A DNA stretch of 64,000 bases from Denitromonas iodatirespirans (GCF_018524365.1 NZ_JAEKFT010000022.1:1-64000); one strand, 5' to 3'. Numbered from the stretch's first letter, positions 17,809 to 28,547 are shown. Translations and numbers: made by a program. The notes: generated by a model from the letters alone, not told the origin.

Positions 17809-19605
17809 ATGACTAAAATAACTCGCCTCCCCGTCATCCTCGCCCTCTCGCTGCTGCCGCTGGCGGCGCAGGCCGTGCCGGCCGCCTCGCTGCGCGAAGC
17901 CGTGCAGCGTGCCGTCGTCGGCAACCCCGAAGTCCAGGCCCGCTGGCATGCCTTTCTGGCGGCCGAAGAGGAGCAGGACGTGGCACGCGGGGGATACTTG
18001 CCGCGGGTGGACCTGACCGCCGGCATCGGTCGTGAGCGCCAGCGCGATCCCGACGTGGCCGACCGCAACTATACGCGGCGCGGCGCCACGCTCTCGCTCA
18101 ACCAGATGGTCTACGACGGCTTTGCCACGCAAAGCGAGGTGGCGCGGCTCGGGCATGCCAAGCTGACGCGCTACTTCGAAATCCTCGATGCCTCGGAATC
18201 GGTCGCCGGCGAGACCGTGCGTGCCTATGCCGACGTGTTGCGCTATCGCGATTTGGTGCAGCTGGCGCAGGAGAACTTCCTGCGTCACAAGGAAGTGTTC
18301 GACCAGATCGAGGAGCGCGCCAGTGCCGGCGTCGGTCGGCGGGTGGACCTCGAACAGGCCGCCGGCCGCCTGGCGCTGGCCGAATCCAACCTGCTCACCG
18401 AAGCGTCCAACCTGCACGACGTGAGCGCCCGCTACCAGCGCCTGGTCGGCGAGCTGCCGGCCGACACGCTCGAGCCGATCGGCCGCCTGGCCGAGCAACT
18501 GCCGCCGAGCGTGGCCGACGCGCTGCGCCTGGCCTACGAGGGGCACCCGGCCTTCCATGCCGCGGTCGAGAACGTGCGCGCCGCCACCGCGGAAGCCAAG
18601 GGCAAGGAAGCGGCCTACCAGCCGCGGGTCGACCTGCGCGCGCGCCAGAGCGTGGACTACAACACCGACGGCGTCGATGGCCGGCATGGCGACAGCGTGG
18701 TCGAGCTGGTGATGAACTTCAATCTCTACAAGGGCGGTTCGGATCGCGCTACCGTGCGCCAGTTCGCCCAGCGCCTGAACCAGGCCAAGGATCTGCGCGA
18801 CAAATCCTGCCGCGACATCCGCCAGGGCCTGTCGATCGCCTACAACGACGTGCAGCGTCTGGCCGAGCAGCTCAAGTACCTGAACCAGCATCAGTTGTCG
18901 ATCTCCAAGGCGCGCGAGGCCTATCGCAAGCAGTTCGACATCGGCCAGCGCACCCTGCTCGACCTGCTCGACAGCGAGAATGAATATTTCGAGGCCCGCC
19001 GCGCTTACGTGAACGGCGAGTACGACCAGAAGGTGGCCGAGGCGCGCACGCTCGGTGGCATGGGCAAGCTGCTGCCCAGCCTGCAGGTGGCGCGCGAAGA
19101 CCTGCCTGCGCTGAGCGAGCTGGCGGTCGACCGCGAGGCGGTGTCGCCGTCGGCGGCCTGCCCGGCCGAGGCGCCCGCACCCAGTTCGGTGCTCAAGCTG
19201 CTGGGGCAGCGCAGTGCCGCGCCGGTGGCCGCCGCTGCGCCGGCCGAAGCGCCGCAGCCGGCCAGCGCCGCGACCGAGCTGGCCGATGCGACCGCCAAGT
19301 GGGCCGCGGCCTGGGCGGCCAAGGACTACGACAGCTATCGCGCTTTCTACGGCAAGGGCTTCGTGCCTGCCGACGGCATGTCGATGGCCGCCTGGGAAGC
19401 GCAGCGCCGGGCGCGTCTGGCCAAGCCGGGCAGCATCTCCGTCGGTGTGGCCGAACTGCGGGTCGAGAAGCTCGGCCCGGACGTGGCCGCCACGGTGTTC
19501 CGCCAGACCTATCGGGCCAATGACTACCAGGACGTGGTGACCAAGCGTCTGGAGTGGGCGCGGGTCGACGGCCGCTGGAGTATCCAGCGCGAAAGCGCCG
19601 AGTAA
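17809..19605 (+). CDS. TolC-family outer-membrane channel with C-terminal NTF2-like domain (LapE-like)
   Basis: A 598-residue protein. A signal peptide (ILALSLLPLAAQA) precedes a TolC-type outer-membrane factor of about 410 residues, recognisable by its two coiled repeats and motifs LSLNQMVYDG and YRKQFDIGQRTLLDLLDSENEYFEA. Then comes an Ala/Pro-rich linker (about 430-490) and a separate C-terminal domain of about 105 residues (from KWAAAWAAKDYDSYRAFYG) resembling NTF2-like/Cds6-type domains. TolC proteins form the exit duct of type I secretion. The position divergent from lapG-lapD suggests a LapE-type role in adhesin export. The C-terminal addition is unusual and its job is unknown. No ABC transporter gene is adjacent. 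Confidence 0.9.
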   Translation: MTKITRLPVILALSLLPLAAQAVPAASLREAVQRAVVGNPEVQARWHAFLAAEEEQDVARGGYLPRVDLTAGIGRERQRDPDVADRNYTRRGATLSLNQMVYDGFATQSEVARLGHAKLTRYFEILDASESVAGETVRAYADVLRYRDLVQLAQENFLRHKEVFDQIEERASAGVGRRVDLEQAAGRLALAESNLLTEASNLHDVSARYQRLVGELPADTLEPIGRLAEQLPPSVADALRLAYEGHPAFHAAVENVRAATAEAKGKEAAYQPRVDLRARQSVDYNTDGVDGRHGDSVVELVMNFNLYKGGSDRATVRQFAQRLNQAKDLRDKSCRDIRQGLSIAYNDVQRLAEQLKYLNQHQLSISKAREAYRKQFDIGQRTLLDLLDSENEYFEARRAYVNGEYDQKVAEARTLGGMGKLLPSLQVAREDLPALSELAVDREAVSPSAACPAEAPAPSSVLKLLGQRSAAPVAAAAPAEAPQPASAATELADATAKWAAAWAAKDYDSYRAFYGKGFVPADGMSMAAWEAQRRARLAKPGSISVGVAELRVEKLGPDVAATVFRQTYRANDYQDVVTKRLEWARVDGRWSIQRESAE

Positions 19606-19623
19606 GCGTCGGCACTACATATG

Positions 19624-19653
19624 ACAACGGGCCCTGCGGGGCCCGTTGTGTTT
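19624..19653 (+). terminator. Intrinsic terminator after the TolC-type gene
   Basis: A perfect 11-bp stem (19624-19634 with 19639-19649) with a 4-base loop, followed by GTTT. It lies 18 bp after the stop codon. Confidence 0.75.
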
Positions 19654-19723
19654 CCGAACGCCGGCCGAACGATGGTGGCCGTCTGCCCTCCAAGCTTCAA
19701 GAACATTTGCGGAGGAGACGATC

Positions 19724-21100
19724 ATGGCACGCATCGAACATGACAGCCTCGGCCCGGTCGAGGTCGCCGACGAGGTTTTGTGGGGCGCGCAGACCGAGCG
19801 GGCGCGCCAGCACTTTCGCATCGGCCAGGGGCGCATGCCGCTGGCCCTGATCCATGCGCTGGCGCAGGTCAAGGCCGCCACCGCTGGCGCCAACGCATCG
19901 CTCGGCCGGCTCGAGGCCCCGCTGGCCGAGGCCATCGTCGAGGCCGCGCGCGAGGTGGTCGAGGGCCGTCATGATGCGCAGTTTCCGCTGCCGGTGTGGC
20001 AGACCGGCTCGGGCACCCAGACCCACATGAACATGAACGAGGTGCTGGCCAACCGCGCCTCGGAACTGCTCGGCGGCGAGCGGGGCCAAAAGCGCCGCGT
20101 GCATCCCAACGACCAGGTGAACCTCGGCCAGTCGTCCAACGACGTGTTTCCCACCGCCATGCATGTGGCGGTGGCAGTGCGTGTGGCCGATGCGCTGCTG
20201 CCGGCGCTGGCGCAACTGCGTGCGGCGCTGGTGGCCAAGTCGGCGGACTTTGCCGACATCGTCAAGATCGGCCGCACCCATTTGCAGGACGCCACGCCGC
20301 TGACGCTCGGCCAGGCCTTGTCGGGCCATGTGGCGCAGCTCGACCTGGCCGCGGCGGCGATCGAGCAGGCGCGCCCGGCGGTGCACGCGCTGGCGATTGG
20401 CGGCACCGCGGTGGGCACCGGGCTCAACACGCCGCCCGAGTTCGGCCCGGCGGTGGCCAGCCGGTTGGCCGAGGCCACCGGGCTGCCCTTTGTCTGTGCC
20501 GACAACCGCTTTGCCGCGCTGGCTGGTCATGAAGCCCTGGTGACGCTGCATGGCGCGCTCAAGACGCTGGCCGCGGCGCTTTACAAGATCGGCAACGACA
20601 TCCGCTGGCTGGCCAGCGGTCCGCGTTGCGGCATCGGCGAGATCAGCCTGCCGGCCAACGAGCCGGGCAGCTCGATCATGCCGGGCAAGGTCAATCCGAC
20701 CCAGTGCGAGGCGCTGACCATGCTGTGCACCCGCGTCTTCGGCAACGACGTGACGGTGGGCATGGCCGGCGCGGCCGGCAACTTCGAGCTCAACGTGTTC
20801 AAGCCGGTGATCGCTCACGCGGTGCTCGAGAGCATCGACCTGCTGGCCGACGGCATGCGCAGCTTCGACGAACACTGCGTGGCCGGCATCGAGGCCAACC
20901 GCGCGCGCATCGACGACTTGCTGTCGCGCTCGCTGATGCTGGTGACGGCGCTCACGCCGCACATCGGCTACGACGCGGCGGCGGCGATTGCCAAGCAGGC
21001 CCATGCCGAGGGACTAACGCTGCGCGAGGCGGCGCTGCGCTCGGGGCAGGTGAGCGGGGAGGACTTCGACCGCTGGGTGCGGCCGGAGGACATGGTGTGA
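19724..21100 (+). CDS. fumC: Fumarate hydratase, class II
   Basis: Iron-independent reversible hydration of fumarate to malate in the TCA cycle. The 458-residue protein shows the fumarase/aspartase superfamily signature [16 protein letters not shown] and class II features: [13 protein letters not shown] near residue 95, [14 protein letters not shown] and [20 protein letters not shown] at 19724 follows GGAGGAG. It is the oxygen-stable product partner for aspartase encoded about 2.5 kb away, since fumarate is the product of aspartate deamination. It is convergent with trhP, separated by 48 bp containing a run of GGGGATTGG-like repeats. Confidence 0.95.
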   Translation: MARIEHDSLGPVEVADEVLWGAQTERARQHFRIGQGRMPLALIHALAQVKAATAGANASLGRLEAPLAEAIVEAAREVVEGRHDAQFPLPVWQTGSGTQTHMNMNEVLANRASELLGGERGQKRRVHPNDQVNLGQSSNDVFPTAMHVAVAVRVADALLPALAQLRAALVAKSADFADIVKIGRTHLQDATPLTLGQALSGHVAQLDLAAAAIEQARPAVHALAIGGTAVGTGLNTPPEFGPAVASRLAEATGLPFVCADNRFAALAGHEALVTLHGALKTLAAALYKIGNDIRWLASGPRCGIGEISLPANEPGSSIMPGKVNPTQCEALTMLCTRVFGNDVTVGMAGAAGNFELNVFKPVIAHAVLESIDLLADGMRSFDEHCVAGIEANRARIDDLLSRSLMLVTALTPHIGYDAAAAIAKQAHAEGLTLREAALRSGQVSGEDFDRWVRPEDMV

Positions 21101-21148
21101 GGCGGGTGATTGGGGATTGGTGATGGGGGATGCGGGGTGGCGGCGATC

Positions 21149-22411
21149 TCAAACGTAGCGCGCGACGAAGGCACCGACGGCCTCCGGCGGCAGCGGCAGC
21201 CACACGCGGTGGCCGCTGCCCGGCGCGACCTCGACCGGCTCGCCGGCGGCGTTTTCCATTTGCGTGACGGCGATCTCGCGGTTGCCGGCCGGGAGGATGA
21301 TCTCCAGCCGGTCGCCGACGCCGAACTTGTTCTTTACCGTGATCTCGGCCAGGCCGCGCGCCGCGTCCCAGGCCACCACGTCGCCGACATACTGGCTGCG
21401 GTCGGATTCTGAATGGCCGCGCAGGTAGTTCTGCGTCTCGGCCGGGGTGTGGCGTTGGTAGAAGCCGTCGGTGTAGCCGCGGTTGGCCAGGCCTTCGAGC
21501 TGGCCGAGCAGGGCCGGGTCGAGCCCGCGGCCGGCGACTGCGTCGTCGATCGCCTGGCGGTAGGTCTGGCAGGTGCGTGCCACGTAGTAGGGGCTCTTGG
21601 TGCGGCCCTCGATCTTGAGCGAGTCGATGCCGATCTCGACCAGCCGCTGCACATGCTCGATGGCGCGCAGGTCTTTGGAGTTGAGGATGTAGGTGCCGTG
21701 CTCGTCTTCCTCGATCGGCATGTAGCTGCCCTGGCGCTTCTCGCGCTCCTCGATCACGTACACATCGCCGCTGGCGTCCTCGGCCGCCGGCTTGACGTTG
21801 AAGTCCCAGCGGCAGGAGTTGGTGCAGGTGCCCTGGTTGGGGTCGCGGTGGTTGAAGTAGCCCGACAGCAGGCAGCGGCCCGAGTAGGCGATGCACAGCG
21901 CGCCGTGCACGAACACCTCCAGCTCGGTGTCCGGACAGGCCTGGCGGATCTCGGCGATCTGGTCGAGCGACAGCTCGCGCGAGAGGATCACGCGGCTCAC
22001 CCCGGCCTGTTTCCAGAAACGCACGGCGGCCGCGTTGACGGTGTTGGCCTGCACCGAGAGGTGGATCTCCACCTCCGGCCAGGTCTCGCGCACCATCAGG
22101 ATCAGGCCCGGGTCGGACATGATCAGCGCGTCCGGTTTCAGCGCGATCACCGGCGCCATGTCGTCCAGGTAGGTCTTGAGCTTGGCGCCGTGCGGATAGA
22201 TGTTCGACACCAGAAAGAAGCGGTGGCCCAGCGCATGAGTGCGGCGGATGCCCTCGGCCAGCACCTCGATGTCGCCGAAATCGTTGTTGCGTACCCGCAG
22301 CGAGTAGCGCGGCTGGCCGGCGTAGATGGCGGTGGCGCCATAGGCGAAGGCCGTCTCCAGCATGGTCAGGGAGCCGGCGGGGGCCAGCAGTTCGGGAGTG
22401 CGCAGGGTCAT
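21149..22411 (-). CDS. trhP: tRNA 5-hydroxyuridine synthesis protein (peptidase U32 family)
   Basis: Member of the U32 family closest to E. coli YegQ/TrhP, which with prephenate-derived chemistry forms 5-hydroxyuridine at tRNA position 34. The 420 residues contain ELLAPAGSL, YAGQPRYSLRVRNN, LIMSDPGLILMVRE, IHLSVQANTVN and the cysteine-rich block FVHGALCIAYSGRCLLSGYF followed by GTCTNSCRW, typical of the family's Fe-S/substrate centre. The older peptidase or collagenase label is not supported by protease motifs. Convergent to fumC. Its start region is divergent from the LysR gene. Confidence 0.92.
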   Translation of the reverse strand: MTLRTPELLAPAGSLTMLETAFAYGATAIYAGQPRYSLRVRNNDFGDIEVLAEGIRRTHALGHRFFLVSNIYPHGAKLKTYLDDMAPVIALKPDALIMSDPGLILMVRETWPEVEIHLSVQANTVNAAAVRFWKQAGVSRVILSRELSLDQIAEIRQACPDTELEVFVHGALCIAYSGRCLLSGYFNHRDPNQGTCTNSCRWDFNVKPAAEDASGDVYVIEEREKRQGSYMPIEEDEHGTYILNSKDLRAIEHVQRLVEIGIDSLKIEGRTKSPYYVARTCQTYRQAIDDAVAGRGLDPALLGQLEGLANRGYTDGFYQRHTPAETQNYLRGHSESDRSQYVGDVVAWDAARGLAEITVKNKFGVGDRLEIILPAGNREIAVTQMENAAGEPVEVAPGSGHRVWLPLPPEAVGAFVARYV

Positions 22412-22586
22412 CGGTCGGCCCGGGGATGTCAGACAGGGGGGCGATTATACGGGCGCGGGCCGGGCGGGCGCGGGCGATCCGTCGGACGGGCGGTGCGCGG
22501 GGGCACCGTCGCCGGCATGGTCGGATGCGGTCGTCGGTTGTACGATGCCGGGCTTCATCACGTGTTGCGCCGACAGGAACCCATCG

Positions 22587-23489
22587 ATGGAACTGAAGTG
22601 GCTGGAAGACTTCCTGAGCCTTGCCGACAGCGGCAGCTTCTCACGTTCGGCCGATTTGCGGCACATCACCCAGTCGGCGTTCTCGCGCCGCATCCGCGCG
22701 CTGGAAGCCTGGCTCGGGGTGGCACTGGTCGACCGCAGCACCTACCCGACCCGGCTCACACCAGCCGGCGAGACCTTCAAGTCGGCCGCCACCGATCTGG
22801 TCGCCCGGCTGCATGCGGCACGGGCCCAGGCGCGCGGTCAGGTGGCCGACCGGCCGGAGACCATTCGCTTCGCCGTGCCGCATACCCTGGCCTTCGCCTT
22901 CCTGCCGGCCTGGCTGGCGCAGGTGCGGCGCGAATTCGGCCCGCTCAACTCGCGCCTGGTGGCCGGCAATGTGCACGATGCGGTGATGGCGCTGGTCGAG
23001 GGCGGCTGCGATCTGCTGGTGTGCTATCACCATGCGGCGCACCCGATCTCGCTCGATCCGGCGCGCTTCGAAGGCCTCCGCCTGGGCGTCGAGACGGTGC
23101 GCCCCTACGCGCCGCGCACCGCCGACGGCCGGCCGCGCTGGCAGTTGCCGGGCACGGCCGGGGTGCCGCTGCCCTTTCTCGGCTATGGCGCCAACGCCTA
23201 TCTGCGCCGGGTGGTCGATACCCTGATCGAGCGCAGCGCCGAAGCGCCGCATCTGGCGCTGAGCTACGAGACCGACATGGCCGAGAGCCTCAAGGCGATG
23301 ATGCTGGCCGGCCACGGCCTGGCCTTTTTGCCGGCCAGCTCGGTGGCGCGCGAGCTGGAGCGTGGCGAGGTGGTGGTGGCGGGGGATGCGCGCTGGTCGA
23401 TCGACATGGATGTGTGCGTGTATCGCGACCGCAACAACACCCGGGCGCCGCTCGAGCGCCTGTGGCGACACCTGACGCAGGCGGGTTGA
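22587..23489 (+). CDS. LysR-family transcriptional regulator (probable aspA regulator)
   Basis: A 300-residue LysR regulator. The N-terminal winged HTH is at about 3-60 (FLSLADSGSFSRSADLRHITQSAFSRRIRALE) and the effector domain covers about 90-295. The ATG at 22587 is preferred because MELKWLEDFLSLA is the canonical LTTR start and AGGA lies upstream. The gene reads in the same direction as the following aspartase rather than divergently. Two LTTR-like palindromes lie between the two genes, so control of aspA is likely; the effector (aspartate, fumarate or other) is not evident. Confidence 0.9.
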   Translation: MELKWLEDFLSLADSGSFSRSADLRHITQSAFSRRIRALEAWLGVALVDRSTYPTRLTPAGETFKSAATDLVARLHAARAQARGQVADRPETIRFAVPHTLAFAFLPAWLAQVRREFGPLNSRLVAGNVHDAVMALVEGGCDLLVCYHHAAHPISLDPARFEGLRLGVETVRPYAPRTADGRPRWQLPGTAGVPLPFLGYGANAYLRRVVDTLIERSAEAPHLALSYETDMAESLKAMMLAGHGLAFLPASSVARELERGEVVVAGDARWSIDMDVCVYRDRNNTRAPLERLWRHLTQAG

Positions 23490-23507
23490 GCCGGTTCGCG
23501 CGAATCT

Positions 23508-23543
23508 ATGCGCAACACGCATGGTTTGATGTGCGCAATGCAT
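23508..23543 (+). promoter_or_regulatory. Two tandem T-N11-A palindromes upstream of aspA
   Basis: Site 1 (23508-23522) is ATGCG-N5-CGCAT. Site 2 (23529-23543) is ATG-N9-CAT. Each contains the LysR-type T-N11-A signature, and the two are offset by exactly 21 bp, about two helical turns, on one DNA face. They lie 55-90 bp upstream of the aspA start codon. Binding by the adjacent LysR protein is inferred. Confidence 0.55.
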
Positions 23544-23598
23544 GCCGCCCTGGCGCGCGCTCGCCGACAATGCCAGCTCTTCCCACAAGGATGCTGGC

Positions 23599-25002
<1,404 letters not shown>

Positions 25003-25011
25003 TCATGCGCC

Positions 25012-25019
25012 AAGGAGGG
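25012..25019 (+). promoter_or_regulatory. Strong Shine-Dalgarno pointing at an ATC codon
   Basis: AAGGAGGG lies at 25012-25019 just after the aspA stop. The codon at optimal spacing is ATC (25025) in the frame of the sensor kinase. No ATG, GTG or TTG in that frame lies at a suitable distance. This decides the start proposed for the next gene. Confidence 0.5.
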
Positions 25020-25024
25020 CTCCG

Positions 25025-26926
25025 ATCGACACCCTGATCGAGGACCGCACTGCGGTCGATCCGCCGGTGGCGGAGCCCTCTGCCGGATCCCCTGCGCGCC
25101 GCCGGCGCCGTGTGCGGCGCGCGCTGACGGTGCTCGTGCTGGTGCTCGGCGTGGCACTCGTGACCTATCTGGTCAGCCAGCCGCTGGCGCGCCGGGCGCT
25201 GGACGAGGATGCCTCCCACCGGCTCAAGCTGTTCGCCACCGCGGTCGAGGGGCTGATCAACCGCTACACCCTGATTCCCTCCGCGCTCGACCTCAACTCC
25301 TCGGTGGTCGGCTTTCTGCTGCAACCCTTCGAAGACGACAAGGCAGTGGCGCTCAGCCGCCAGCTCGCCTTGCTCAATGCGCGCATCGGCGCGCAGGCGG
25401 TGTATGTGCTCGACACCACCGGCCGGGTGTTGGCCAGCAGCAACTGGAACCGGCCCGACAGCTTTGTCGGCGAAGACCTCAGCTTCCGCCCCTATTTCCA
25501 GCGCGCCGTGCAGGGCGCCTCCACCCGGCATTTCGCGGTCGGCACCACGCGTGGCGATCCGGGCTATTACTATGCCCAGCCGATCCATGCCGGCGATCAG
25601 ATCATCGGCGTGGCGGTGGTCAAGATCGGTCTGCAGGAGATCGAGCGCGCCTGGCCGACGCTGGACCGGCCGGCGCTGATCCATGACAGCCACGGCGTCG
25701 TCATCCTGTCCTCGGAGCCAGCCTGGCGCTACTCGGCGATCGCGCCGATCGACGCCGCCGACCGGGTGAAGCTCGACCGCGAGCGGCTGTATGGCGAGCA
25801 AGTCGGCATGCGGTTGCCGGCGATGCGCCAGGGCGACGACCGCGAAGTGCGCCTCGCGCTACCCACCGGCGCCACCCGCAGCCGGCCCTTCCTGGCGCAT
25901 TCGCGCGGCATCGACGGGACCGACTGGACGTTGGTGCTGTTCACCGACCTGCAGCCGGCGCATGTCACGGCGCTCGGCCATGCCGCGCTGGCCGCCTGCC
26001 TGGCCGGCGTGGCCCTGCTGTTGCTGCAGGTGGCCGCGCAGCGTCGGCGCATTCTGCTGCAGCGGCTGGAAAACCAGAGCCTGCTTGAGCGCACCAACCA
26101 GCGCCTGGAGATCACCGTCGGCGAGCGCACCGCGGCGCTCACCGAGGTCAACCGACGCCTGCGCGACGAGGTGGCCGAGCGCCAGGCCACCGAGGCTTCG
26201 CTGCGCGAGGCGCAGAACGAGCTGGTGCAGGCGGCCAAGCTGGCGGTGCTCGGCCAGCTGTCGGCCGGCATCACCCACGAGCTGAGCCAGCCGCTCGGTG
26301 CGATCCGCACCCTGGCGGGCAACGCCATCGCCTTTCTCGAACGCGGCGATCCGCACACCGCGGCGCACAACCTGGGCATCGTCAATCGGCTGATCCACCA
26401 GATGGGCAGCATCATCGCGCCGCTCAAGAGCTTCGCCCGCAAGTCGCCGGCGCAGGCCGCGGCGGTCGATACCGCCTGCGCGGTGAGCAATGCGCTGGTG
26501 CTGCTGGCGCCGCGGCTGCAGGCCGAGGCGGTGGCGGTGAGCGACCTGACCCGCGCCGGCGAAGTCTTCGCCTGGTGCGACCAGAACCGCCTTGAGCAGG
26601 TGCTGGTGAACGTGATCGGCAACGCCTGCGACGCCATGCGCCAGTGCAGCCCGCGCCATGTCGAGATCGCCGCCCGTGCCGTGGATCGGGGCGTCGCGCT
26701 GACGGTGAGCGACTGCGGCCCCGGCTTCACGCCGGAGGTCGAGGCGCGCCTGTTCGAACCCTTTTTCACCACCAAGCCCAGCGGCGACGGTCTGGGCCTG
26801 GGGCTGGCCATCTCGCGCGACATCCTGCGCGAGCTGGGCGGCGACATGACGGCCCGCGCCACGCCCGGCGAAGGGGCCGAATTCTGTATCCTTCTGCCCC
26901 CCGTTCCTCAACCGAGAGTGTCCTGA
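25025..26926 (+). CDS. aauS: Sensor histidine kinase, DctB/AauS type
   Basis: Inner-membrane sensor kinase of the C4-dicarboxylate/acidic-amino-acid class. TM1 (LTVLVLVLGVALVTYLV) and TM2 (about 300 residues later) flank a periplasmic double-Cache-type sensor. A cytoplasmic coiled coil follows, then H-box SAGITHELSQPLGAIRTLAGN, N-box VIGNACDAM and G-boxes GPGFTPE, KPSGDGLGLGLAIS. Genomic context (aspartase before, response regulator after, glutamate/aspartate ABC transporter downstream) favours acidic amino acids as signal, as in Pseudomonas AauS. The start is odd: the best ribosome site addresses ATC at 25025; the first conventional in-frame start is GTG at 25067, without a ribosome site. 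Confidence 0.88.
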   Translation: MDTLIEDRTAVDPPVAEPSAGSPARRRRRVRRALTVLVLVLGVALVTYLVSQPLARRALDEDASHRLKLFATAVEGLINRYTLIPSALDLNSSVVGFLLQPFEDDKAVALSRQLALLNARIGAQAVYVLDTTGRVLASSNWNRPDSFVGEDLSFRPYFQRAVQGASTRHFAVGTTRGDPGYYYAQPIHAGDQIIGVAVVKIGLQEIERAWPTLDRPALIHDSHGVVILSSEPAWRYSAIAPIDAADRVKLDRERLYGEQVGMRLPAMRQGDDREVRLALPTGATRSRPFLAHSRGIDGTDWTLVLFTDLQPAHVTALGHAALAACLAGVALLLLQVAAQRRRILLQRLENQSLLERTNQRLEITVGERTAALTEVNRRLRDEVAERQATEASLREAQNELVQAAKLAVLGQLSAGITHELSQPLGAIRTLAGNAIAFLERGDPHTAAHNLGIVNRLIHQMGSIIAPLKSFARKSPAQAAAVDTACAVSNALVLLAPRLQAEAVAVSDLTRAGEVFAWCDQNRLEQVLVNVIGNACDAMRQCSPRHVEIAARAVDRGVALTVSDCGPGFTPEVEARLFEPFFTTKPSGDGLGLGLAISRDILRELGGDMTARATPGEGAEFCILLPPVPQPRVS

Positions 26927-26928
26927 CG

Positions 26929-28260
26929 ATGTGTCTGCCGATCCTGGTCGTGGAAGACGACCCCAACCTGCGCCTGGGCTGCCAGCAGGCCCTGCAACTG
27001 GCCGGCCTGACGGTGTTGCTGGCCGATTCGGCCGAAGCGGCGCTGAGCGAATTCGCCCACACGCCGCTGGGCGCGCTGATCACCGATGTTCGCCTGCCCG
27101 GCGCCGACGGCATGCAGCTGCTGCGCACCGTGCTGCGGCGCGACCCCGGCCTGCCGGTGGTGGTGATCACCGGCCATGGCGACATCACGCTGGCGGTCGA
27201 GGCGATGCGCAGCGGGGCCTACGATTTCATCACCAAGCCTTTCGCGCCCGAGCATCTGGCCGAGGTGGCCCGGCGTGCGCTGGACAAGCGCGAGCTGTCG
27301 CAGAAGGTGGCGCAGTGGCGCGATCCGCAGGCCGCGCAGGGCAGCCTTGAGCGCCGGCTGGTGGGCGATTCGCCGGCCATGCAGCGGGTGCGCCAGCGGG
27401 TGCGCGACGTGGCCGACAAGGCGGTGGATGTGCTCATCCATGGCGAGACCGGCACCGGCAAGGAGATGGTGGCGCGCTGTCTGCACGAGCTGGGCGGCCG
27501 CGCGCGCGGCCACTTCGTCGCGCTCAACTGCGGCGGCCTGCCCGATACCCTGCTCGACAGCGAGCTGTTCGGCCACGAGCCGGGCGCCTTCACCGGCGCG
27601 GCGCGGCGGCGCGTGGGCAAGATCGAGCATGCCAGCGGCGGCACGCTGTTTCTCGACGAGCTCGAGAGCATGCCGATGGCGGTGCAGATCAAGCTGCTGC
27701 GGGTCTTGCAGGAGCGGGTGATCGAACGCCTCGGCGCCAACCAGAGCATCGCGGTCGACACCCGCGTGGTGGCGGCGACCAAGGCCGACCTGGTGGCACT
27801 GTCGGCCAAGGACCAGTTCCGCAGCGATCTCTACTACCGGCTCAACGTGGTCACCATCGACCTGCCGCCGCTGCGCGAGCGGCGCGAAGACATCCCGCTG
27901 CTACTGGCCTGTTTCATGAGCGAGGCGGCGGCCCGGCTGGACCTGCCGGTACCCGAGCTGGAGCCGGCCCAGCTGCAGGCGCTGATGGCCCACGACTGGC
28001 CGGGCAATGTGCGCGAGCTGCGCAACAAGGCCGACTGCCTGGTGCTCGGGCTGGCGCAGGACGAAGGCGCCGTCGCCATCAGCGGCGGGCCGAAGGGCGC
28101 CTCGCTGGCGGCGGCGGTGGAGGCTTTCGAGCGCCAGCTGATCGCCGGCGCGCTGGCGCGCGAGGGCGGCAACCTGAGCCGCACCGCCGAGCAGTTGCGC
28201 GTGGCCAAGACCACGCTGCACGACAAGATCCGCCGGCTCGGCCTGCAGGCGGTGTCCTGA
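26929..28260 (+). CDS. aauR: Sigma-54-dependent response regulator, DctD/AauR type
   Basis: NtrC-family activator of 443 residues. The receiver domain (1-120) has phosphoacceptor Asp in ALITDVRLPGADG. The AAA+ domain has Walker A GETGTGKE, the sigma-54-contacting GAFTGA loop in ELFGHEPGAFTGAARRR, and Walker B TLFLDELESM. A C-terminal Fis-type HTH (GGNLSRTAEQLRVAKTTLHDKIRRLG) completes it. It starts 2 bp after the kinase gene, so the pair is co-translated. A sigma-54 promoter and palindromes follow in the intergenic region before gltI, its probable target. Frame-open sequence upstream of the ATG at 26929 lies inside the kinase gene. Confidence 0.93.
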   Translation: MCLPILVVEDDPNLRLGCQQALQLAGLTVLLADSAEAALSEFAHTPLGALITDVRLPGADGMQLLRTVLRRDPGLPVVVITGHGDITLAVEAMRSGAYDFITKPFAPEHLAEVARRALDKRELSQKVAQWRDPQAAQGSLERRLVGDSPAMQRVRQRVRDVADKAVDVLIHGETGTGKEMVARCLHELGGRARGHFVALNCGGLPDTLLDSELFGHEPGAFTGAARRRVGKIEHASGGTLFLDELESMPMAVQIKLLRVLQERVIERLGANQSIAVDTRVVAATKADLVALSAKDQFRSDLYYRLNVVTIDLPPLRERREDIPLLLACFMSEAAARLDLPVPELEPAQLQALMAHDWPGNVRELRNKADCLVLGLAQDEGAVAISGGPKGASLAAAVEAFERQLIAGALAREGGNLSRTAEQLRVAKTTLHDKIRRLGLQAVS

Positions 28261-28394
28261 GCGCCTGAGCGTCTTTCGTTCATACCCGTTCGCCCCCAAA
28301 GACGACCTGCTCGTCGTTGCACATGCTCGCCATCGCCCGAGCTGCGGTGGTGCTTTGCGTCTGGATCAGACCGTGTTTGGCGCGCCGCTCGGCC

Positions 28395-28442
28395 ACGCCC
28401 GAAAAACGCTCGGGCGCTGAGCGGCGTTCGGTTTTCCGAACG
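28395..28442. promoter_or_regulatory. Two adjacent palindromes, candidate activator-binding (UAS) sites or terminator
   Basis: Palindrome A: GCCCGA (28395-28400) with TCGGGC (28408-28413). Palindrome B: GGCGTTCGG (28421-28429) with CCGAACGCC (28434-28442), loop TTTT. They lie roughly 105-155 bp upstream of the sigma-54 promoter, the usual distance for an NtrC-family enhancer. They could alternatively be hairpins ending the aauR transcript, though no T-run follows the stems. Confidence 0.45.
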
Positions 28443-28547
28443 CCGGCCGGGCGGAGGCGTTCGACCGGGCGAACGGGGTCGCAGCATGCCTGATAGGTAA
28501 TGCTGATAAATCAATGAGTTGCATTGATGTGCCAGGGCGAATGGGGC

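Noticed and set aside
21101-21148. Run of GGGGATTGG-like units between fumC and trhP
   Set aside because: Only two to three imperfect units over about 30 bp; not enough to call a tandem repeat or CRISPR.
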